64,000 nt of DNA, taken from the NCBI GenBank assembly GCA_021464245.1, contig JADCRB010000056.1, positions 1,419,738 through 1,483,737 of the forward strand, given 5' to 3'. The stretch's first letter is position 1, and every line of letters starts with the position of its first letter. Below, piece after piece: positions 57,629-64,000 of this stretch. The notes under the pieces were generated by a model. The model saw nothing but the letters and a program-made list of their open reading frames with translations, did not search any database and was not told where the DNA came from. A program made the translations under genes and the position numbers. The stretch is from Carallia brachiata (lineage: Eukaryota; Streptophyta; Magnoliopsida; Malpighiales; Rhizophoraceae).

Positions 57629-58678
57629 ATGGAGTGGGTTCGAGGAGATTCAATCGGTTGCGGCAGCTCCTCGACGGTCAGTATAGCAATACCAAAGAAA
57701 GGCTTCGATCCTTGTATTTCAACAATAGCTGTGAAATCCTGCAGTAGTTTCGAATCTTCTTTGCTTGAGAACGAGAAGGAGATTTTAAATCAACTTGGAG
57801 AATGCGATCAAATAATCCGGTGTTTGGGAGACGGTCGTAGCGTGGAAAACGGCGTCGGATTGTATAACTTGGTATTGGAGTACGCAGCAGGGGGAAGTTT
57901 GGCTCATCAGGTCAAGAAGTCCGGCGGTGGCGGCTTGGGGGAATCCGATGTTAAGAGGTACACGAGATCGGTGCTTAAGGGTCTTTGCCACATCCACTCA
58001 AAAGGGTTTGCTCACTGCGATATAAAGCTTCAAAATTTGTTGCTTTTTGGTGACGGTGAATTGAAGATTGCCGACTTCGGATTGGCAAAGAAAACAGGGG
58101 AAAAACAGGGGAGCGTAGAAATTCGGGGAACTCCTCTGAACATAGCGCCGGAATCTGTTAACGAAAACGAGTATGATTCGCCGTGCGATGTTTGGGCTCT
58201 TGGGTGTGCGGTGGTTGAGATGGTTACCGGAAAACCGGCGTGGGATTGCAAGCCCGGGACCAACATAGCCGCCTTGCTAATCCGAATTGGAGTAGGAGAC
58301 CAACTGCCGGCGATCCCACAAGGGTTGTCCGAAGAAGGGAAGGATTTTCTTACAAAGTGCTTTGTCAAGGACCCTGCAAAAAGATGGACGGCTGAGATGC
58401 TCTTGGCCCATCCATTTGTCTCCGGGAACGACGATACTGTTACAATGAAGCACAGTAAAGAATTGTCATCGTCTCCGAGATGTCCTTTTGATTTCCCAGA
58501 CTGTGGTTTAACTCAATCGTCGGCGAAATCTCAGTTCTGGTCTGATGCTGAAGTGGAGTCAAGTTTTGATTCGTTGTTTACCAGTTCTTCTAGTTTGCCG
58601 GCGGACAGAATCCGGCGACTGACGAGTGATCGGAATTGCGATTGGTCGAATTCCGGGATTTGGGTCACTGTCCGGTGA
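57629..58678 (+). CDS. MAPKKK: MAP kinase kinase kinase of the MAPKKK17/18 (MEKK) type
   Basis: A 349-residue single-exon protein kinase. I use the ATG at 57629 (MEWVRG...) because the family begins just before the glycine loop; the in-frame ATG at 57590 would add 13 residues. The catalytic domain starts almost at once: glycine loop G10-C-G12 to V17, ATP lysine K36 (IAVK), catalytic loop H129-C-D131-I-K133 with N136, DFG 149-151, GTPLNIAPE (168-176), DVWALGC (187-193), and the subdomain XI Arg (KRW). The tail after about residue 265 is Ser-rich and low in complexity. HCD in place of HRD marks a non-RD kinase and is usual in this group. Such kinases start MAPK cascades in stress, chiefly abscisic acid, signalling in cytosol and nucleus. 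The specific pathway is inferred from similarity. Confidence 0.93.
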   Translation: MEWVRGDSIGCGSSSTVSIAIPKKGFDPCISTIAVKSCSSFESSLLENEKEILNQLGECDQIIRCLGDGRSVENGVGLYNLVLEYAAGGSLAHQVKKSGGGGLGESDVKRYTRSVLKGLCHIHSKGFAHCDIKLQNLLLFGDGELKIADFGLAKKTGEKQGSVEIRGTPLNIAPESVNENEYDSPCDVWALGCAVVEMVTGKPAWDCKPGTNIAALLIRIGVGDQLPAIPQGLSEEGKDFLTKCFVKDPAKRWTAEMLLAHPFVSGNDDTVTMKHSKELSSSPRCPFDFPDCGLTQSSAKSQFWSDAEVESSFDSLFTSSSSLPADRIRRLTSDRNCDWSNSGIWVTVR

Positions 58679-61600
58679 GGCGGAGCTGGAGAGAAGAAAG
58701 ATATTCAAGCAACATGGGAGATGAATTTTGCCCAATATGATTTTTTTTTTTTTGCATTGAAGATCAATAGAATACAGATTGATTCTTTTAGCAGACTGAC
58801 GCTAGCTGAAGATTGGTGGCTCGAGCTGCCGTTGTACAGATCAATTTTTTGAACGGAGTTGTACAGAACAATTATTTTCTTAATTAAATTGACTGAATCT
58901 TTCTTCTTTTAAGACTTTCAGTACCGACACTCGTTAAATTATATTTCTCATGAATTTTTTTTTTTAGCTAAGATCTCCGCCACGTCCTTAACTTTAGGAG
59001 ATGAGGGTAGTACAGATTTAACATCTTATTTATTTTTTTATATTTAATTATTTAATAATTCATATTATTATGTACACAATTATTTTTTAAATTAAGCTAA
59101 TTAAGATTTTTGTTTGAGTAATCCGTTCATATTTTAGCAATTTAACTAGGTATTTACCAGCAAAATAAGGAGCACATGGGCAACGTTCATCTTATTCTTA
59201 TTATTAGCGATTGCCATTTAGCCGAGCTATATGGTGTATTTATTAGCTTCAAAGTCCCTAATTTTGTCTTTTTTAATGGTTAACAAATTTTCCTGCTTAG
59301 GCAATTTCTGTGTTTTCAAATTCTTTTTAATTAATTACCATAATAATGAATGAGTTGAACTTCTTTCGTACACTATTTGACTTGCTTGAGAGAGAAGCCC
59401 AAGTTGCCTAACCAACTGTCTAATAAGGAATCAGACTCTCATTATTGTTATTCAATTATGTGCAAGTAAGGGTTTGTGATGAACCGTAAATTTGGTTTAC
59501 CTAAAAATGATTAGGGAATCATCCAGGAAAATATTCTCTAGATTCCTTACGGGTACCCTATTTGGTGTGTCCTTAATAATTTGCCAATTGGAAACTTGGG
59601 TCTTCCATTTAGTTGGGAATTATCGGTGCATCTAACGTGCTGCGTGTTCGAATGTGTATCAAGCTGCAATATTCACACTGAGCTGCCTTACCAAATTTAA
59701 GTGAGTTAATAATATAGGCATTAACTTTCCTTGAAAGGAATATACAATTGGTAAGCCGTACAAACAATCATTTATTAGACTGGCCACCCGCAACACAACT
59801 AGGACTCACAGTAAACAAATTTAAGATGCCATGGACTCGTGTGGTGGGTCGTTAAAAATGTCTAACACCGGATAGTATTACTTAAATATGGTTATATAAT
59901 GAAGCTTTGTGAATAACCATGGGATATACGGTATCTCAGTGTTACTATTGCTTAATTAACACGTGATTCACGTAATGAATGAGATCTCTAAAGATCTTGC
60001 CAATTATCATTTCATGATTCACGAATTTGATAAGGTTGGTGGGTGCATCATTAAAAATTTGCAATTTTAGAGGTGGGGCTTTAGGACATATCATATGGGA
60101 AAAAAGTTAGTGGGTGAAAATTGTGTCATGACCTCTATTTAGGTATTAGTAAAAACAAAAATTATTTTTTTTAAAAAACAAAGATTTAGAATACAGCTAA
60201 GTATATATATATATTTTGAGGGAATATAATTAAGTATATTTAAAATAATACTACATATTATTTAAAATTTACTTTTAAAAAATAAAAAAATAAAATAAAA
60301 TAAATTTGTTTTGCTGACATCAGGATATTTTGTCCCGACTGTGTAATGAGACTCTTATAAAGGCTGAAATTCAGGCAAGCAAGGCTGGATGGTTATAATT
60401 TAGACTCGGGCCTTGTACAACATCTGAGGAAATGGGTCGTGTATTTTGTGGCTGGATAATTGGAAAGTTTGGGCAATGGTTATAGTCATAAGAAGAGGAT
60501 CTGCTCTTAAGAGTATCTGCTTTAGTTGAAGGTTTGGACCTCTCCCTGTTCTTTTCCCCTGTTTTGAACGGCCACAAGTGACTTATATGTTTGTTTCTTT
60601 TTGTTTATAAGAAGTATCAGATTGAAATCTTAAACTTAAAGGTAAGAATTCAAGTAACTTTACTATTTAGTCTCGTGGTTAGTGGTACAAATAATTCATA
60701 CTTATGATCATAAACAAGTTATCAAATGAGTTATAAATATAGAAATTTAAATCTTCCGCATCTAATTTTCGTGACTCCATATTATTTTCGTGAGCATAAT
60801 ATTAGCCTAGATCACCACTTCAGCTGTTGGGCGATTGATTACCGTGACGAAAAACAAGATTGATTTAATCAAAAGCTACAAACAAATTCATCAAGGACTA
60901 GACTTGCCGTGTCCGCCGCAAACATAATTGGGTCAATTTTTCCCAATAGAAGGAATCTTTATACACCCCATGAATTGATAAATATTTTATTTGGAGCTAC
61001 AACTTGCACTAAACTTTGAACCAGTAAATCAGATTAGATACTATCCCGTAGAATACAAAGAATACCATCTTGTAAGGATACTAACTAGCATTGCAAGGAA
61101 ACGATCAAGATATAAATTCACTAAATAGGTGCACAATTTTTCCCTTGGTAGGCATTAATCCCATCCAAGTAAACTCATTACATCTAGCTGAGATTGATTG
61201 ACGATCCAATGGCAAACCAGAATAACTTAGTAGCAAAAAGCCAAAACTGTAAATCCTTTCCATTCCTATCAAATTGTAGTAACCAATTTTGTGGACGCAC
61301 TTGCATTCTAAAACCAGAAAAAAAAAAAAAACTAGTGTTTTTGTAATCAATCTAAAACTATATTTAGAAGGGGAACCAGTGACTGGTTTAAGTTTTTGTG
61401 AAAGGGAAAAAAGGGTTATGCTCTTAACTGTAGTTATATCCTTTGCCATGCCCCTGATGAGTACACACAAAGAGAGTTTTTGTGCTGGGCTTGATGTGGG
61501 CCGCTTTCAGGAACAAGGGCTTAGTCTAAACTTTGTACCTACTAAAGTTGTCAGTTAAACTAGGGCCAGCCTTGAATGGTGGTATAGCAAATTATTTTTT

Positions 61601-62144
61601 GTTCTTAAAAATTAAGCCAGCGAAATCTCTTTTTTGTCAGCGATTTACCTTTTTTCTTTTTGGCCCCTTAATTAGGCAACGCAAAAAAAGCACCAAAGGA
61701 GAAAAAAAAAAAAAAACCAAGCATATTGCTGAAAGGTTTGATTAATTTTTAAACATATACCACCAGTTTGCTTCACATTAACTTTTTTATCACTAATTTG
61801 GTAAGAGATTGTGCTTGATGGTTTATACGCTGCTTGCAATTATCTAATTTTACACTCCCAACTCTATTTTCCTCTGCACCAAAAAAAAAAAAACTCCCAA
61901 TTCAGAATTGTTGTTATTGAAATGTTGCACTTATTTAAAACGTTATTAAGGAAAATTTTTTTAAATGCAACAAAGTACTCAATGTCATTTGAGTTGTTGT
62001 GGTGGGACTTGACAAGCACACAATATCTTTTTTTTTTTTTTTTTTAAGTGGAAAGGGGAGGCTAAAGCCTACAGTGTACAATTAGCAAAAAGGGAAGCTA
62101 GGACACAATATCTTATTTGTTTGTAAGATATTTCTACAATTATA
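58679..62144. other. Intergenic DNA after the kinase gene
   Basis: AT-rich. 58679-58900 is the probable 3' untranslated region of the kinase. Short open frames at 60371-60577 (minus) and 61105-61470 (minus) show no domains. T-runs occur at 58740-58753 and 62028-62045. Nothing else is supported. Confidence 0.4.
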
Positions 62145-62330
62145 TCATTGTCCATCAGATGACCAATTATCAGGCCTAATATTTTCTTGTCCGCCTTTGG
62201 CAGGAGGAGACAAAGTTGTCTGCAACTGTTCCACCACGGACATTTGTACAGGTAAGCCACAGCTTGCATTGAGCTCTCTCAGGAGCTCTATTGCAATAAT
62301 TGTGTGAAACAAAGCCAAAATTCTTACCAA
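62145..62330 (-). other. Possible exon fragment, unrecognised
   Basis: A 61-codon minus-strand frame has protein-like composition: an aliphatic helix-like part (HTIIAIELLRELNASCGLPV) followed by QMSVVEQLQTTLSPPAKGG and a polar end. It lies downstream of the subtilase gene on the same strand. It could be a decayed or last exon of something, but I cannot name it and see no confident splice sites. Confidence 0.2.
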
Positions 62331-62739
62331 GTTGAGCTATTATTGCCAAAATAATGCGTGTACAAATTGTGCCCGTTGATTTGCCTTCAATGGAAAGGGG
62401 CTAGGCAAAATGGAAATGGGCTAGGCAAAAATGACGGGTCAGAAGGCACTCATACGATAGGGGATTTGCTAATTTGATTCCTTCGCGAGGGAGTCGAGTC
62501 AACTAGTAGATAAAAAAAAATTTAAGTAGAAGCCGTATTTTTTAGAAGCCAATTCAATTATAAGTTATACAGTAAAATTCATAAATTTTGTACGCTTTCT
62601 CCTTAAAGTTAAAATTTAATAGATATCTAAATTTTAATTACTAAAAACAATAAATATAGTTTTTGGGAGATATAAAATAAAATCAATGTCAAAAGTAAAA
62701 ATACGAGTAAATATAACAAGAGATTAGATTGTTAATCCT
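62331..62739. other. Spacer, probably 3' flank of the subtilase gene
   Basis: AT-rich non-coding sequence containing one short direct repeat (aaaatggaaatgggctaggcaaaa and a similar phrase just before it, near 62385-62430). No gene. Confidence 0.4.
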
Positions 62740-63999
62740 TTAGTTAGTTATGGGAGAGAGGCTTGTGGCCACTATTGGGCTCCTAACCACATATTTGCCT
62801 CCATCATGCACCCAATATAAAGAGCCATGGACCTTCACTTCTTTCAACAATCTCGGTCCCTCCAAAGTAAGCTTGTAGCTCAACTTCTCATGTTTACTCT
62901 TGAATACTAGCTTCTGGGGCTCCACACTCGCCTTTATGCCATTCATGACTGTCAACTTTGCAGTGTAACTTGAAACTCCTTCTCCAACATTAGTTAAAGT
63001 CCTTCGGAATATGTGCACAACCTTTGCATCAGAATTTGAGTTGTCGACAACACCATTAAAATAAGCAATGAAAGACGGGTAATTGAGATCTAAAGTCCTG
63101 TTGTTTGCACAGCCGTGATTGGACCTTGTGATGATTTGGATTTGTTTAGCAGTGTAGTTCATTCCACAAAGAAGCTTTATGTAGTCCTCTACCGTTGCAT
63201 CATAGATGAGCCCCGGATCAATCGCCTTGTTGGGATTTATGTGGCCAGCTCCCATTTCAAGAGGGCTGGCAGGGATATCAGAGAATGCAGAATCTTTAAT
63301 GGGATTTCGATCGTTATCCAGTGGATTTGCTGTGGTCATGAGAGCAGACCTAATGGCTGCAGGGCTCCAATCAGGGTGCAAACTTTTTACTAGTGCAGCC
63401 ACTCCTGCCACATGAGGGGTGGCCATTGAAGTGCCTGAAATTATATTGAATTTGCTGAACAATGGATGTTCTGAATACTCACCAACTGAACTAAATGGAG
63501 ACCATGATGCTAGGACTAATGAGCCAGGGGCCAGGAGGTCTGGCTTTTGGACATAGGGGCAGCTTGAGAATGGCCCCCTTGAGCTTAATCCATATACTCT
63601 TGGTGCTGGCTTTGTGCCAATTATTGTCTTCCGAAATTGCATACTTCCTCGTGGATCACTGCTCTTCTTTATGTAGTCTATGACGATTTCACCGTCATGT
63701 AGACCCATGAATGCTGCAGGTAACGAAATTCTGCTGTAGAATTGTGACAGAGATATATTTGTAATGAAGACAGCTCCTAACACTCTTGCGGACTCCGCAT
63801 AATCAGCTTGAGTACTGACGCCTAGATCGTCCTTGCATACTATGATTTTGTGCTTAAGCTTCTTCATTTCCTCCACGCTTAAACACCGACCCAGGAACAC
63901 CAGGGGCCTTTGCTTTAGAGAAGAATTTCCCACGTACATTGATGTGAAATTGATTTTAATCCCATTGCCCAAAGTTAAAACTCCACCAAATTCACGGTC
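62740..63999 (-). CDS. Subtilisin-like serine protease, C-terminal part (runs off the window)
   Basis: The open frame continues past the right edge. The codon at 63972 is TTG inside the phrase DREFGGVLTLGNG, so it is not the start. The visible 420 residues cover the end of the catalytic domain with the inserted PA domain (about KIIVCKDDLGV to SDPRGSMQF), then SSRGP...KPDLLAPG, and the catalytic serine in GTSMATPHVAGVAAL (Ser codon 63427-63429). HPDWSPAAIRSALMTTA follows, then the C-terminal fibronectin-III-like domain (LNYPSF, FRRTLTNVGEG). Catalytic Asp and His lie outside the window. Plant subtilases of the SBT1 type are secreted and process cell-wall proteins and peptides; many are intronless, as this part is. 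The stop is at 62740-62742. Confidence 0.93.
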   Translation of the reverse strand, partial: DREFGGVLTLGNGIKINFTSMYVGNSSLKQRPLVFLGRCLSVEEMKKLKHKIIVCKDDLGVSTQADYAESARVLGAVFITNISLSQFYSRISLPAAFMGLHDGEIVIDYIKKSSDPRGSMQFRKTIIGTKPAPRVYGLSSRGPFSSCPYVQKPDLLAPGSLVLASWSPFSSVGEYSEHPLFSKFNIISGTSMATPHVAGVAALVKSLHPDWSPAAIRSALMTTANPLDNDRNPIKDSAFSDIPASPLEMGAGHINPNKAIDPGLIYDATVEDYIKLLCGMNYTAKQIQIITRSNHGCANNRTLDLNYPSFIAYFNGVVDNSNSDAKVVHIFRRTLTNVGEGVSSYTAKLTVMNGIKASVEPQKLVFKSKHEKLSYKLTLEGPRLLKEVKVHGSLYWVHDGGKYVVRSPIVATSLSPITN

Positions 64000-64000
64000 T

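Noticed and set aside
57205..57747. 180-codon plus-strand frame overlapping the kinase start
   Set aside because: Lys-rich from A-runs, crosses the TATA box, and overlaps the clear kinase frame in another phase.

Overview
This is nuclear DNA from a flowering plant, almost certainly a eudicot. It has long AT-rich intergenic stretches, Ty1/copia and Ty3/gypsy LTR retrotransposons, tRNA-derived SINEs, foldback and MITE-like elements, and a few plant-specific host genes (HECATE-type bHLH, RALF peptide, MAPKKK of the MAPKKK17/18 type, subtilase). The composition would suit a woody rosid such as Citrus, but the sequence alone does not settle the species.

Layout. 1-1.9 kb: broken 3' end of a copia element and its probable LTR. 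1.9-2.56 kb: degenerate 57-bp repeats that read as a 19-residue peptide repeat. 2.58-5.94 kb: a very long imperfect inverted repeat, with a SINE in the left arm only. 6.17-6.51 kb: a second SINE. 7.3-13.5 kb: a broken membrane reductase-like gene, split in phase by a complete copia element (7540-12246; 5-bp target duplication, PBS, PPT, decayed gag-pol on the minus strand). 14.3-14.9 kb: AT-rich tandem repeats. 15.3-26.4 kb: an 11-kb Ty3/gypsy element of the dual-RNase H (Tat) type. 26.4-34.7 kb: repeat-rich intergenic DNA. 34.8-35.6 kb: HECATE-like bHLH gene (minus) with one frame break. 36-44 kb: intergenic with a second copy of a 500-bp MITE and a SINE. 44.1-44.6 kb: RALF gene. 44.6-57.4 kb: AT-rich intergenic with a short dispersed repeat family and a foldback MITE. 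57.6-58.7 kb: intronless MAPKKK gene. 62.7-64 kb: C-terminal part of a subtilase gene (minus), running off the window.

Main discovery candidate. Between pol and the 3' LTR of the gypsy element, in sense orientation, lies a captured WUSCHEL-family (WOX) gene. It has a TATA-like box, a good start context and a homeodomain. In the same frame, beyond two stop codons, it also has a WUS box (TLPLFP) and an EAR repressor motif (DLELR). The C-terminal half is tandemly duplicated, and the second copy has sense codons where the first has stops. The retrotransposon therefore appears to have carried a stem-cell-type transcription repressor.

The host genes (bHLH, RALF, MAPKKK, subtilase) are unrelated, independently transcribed neighbours; nothing suggests a cluster or shared pathway.
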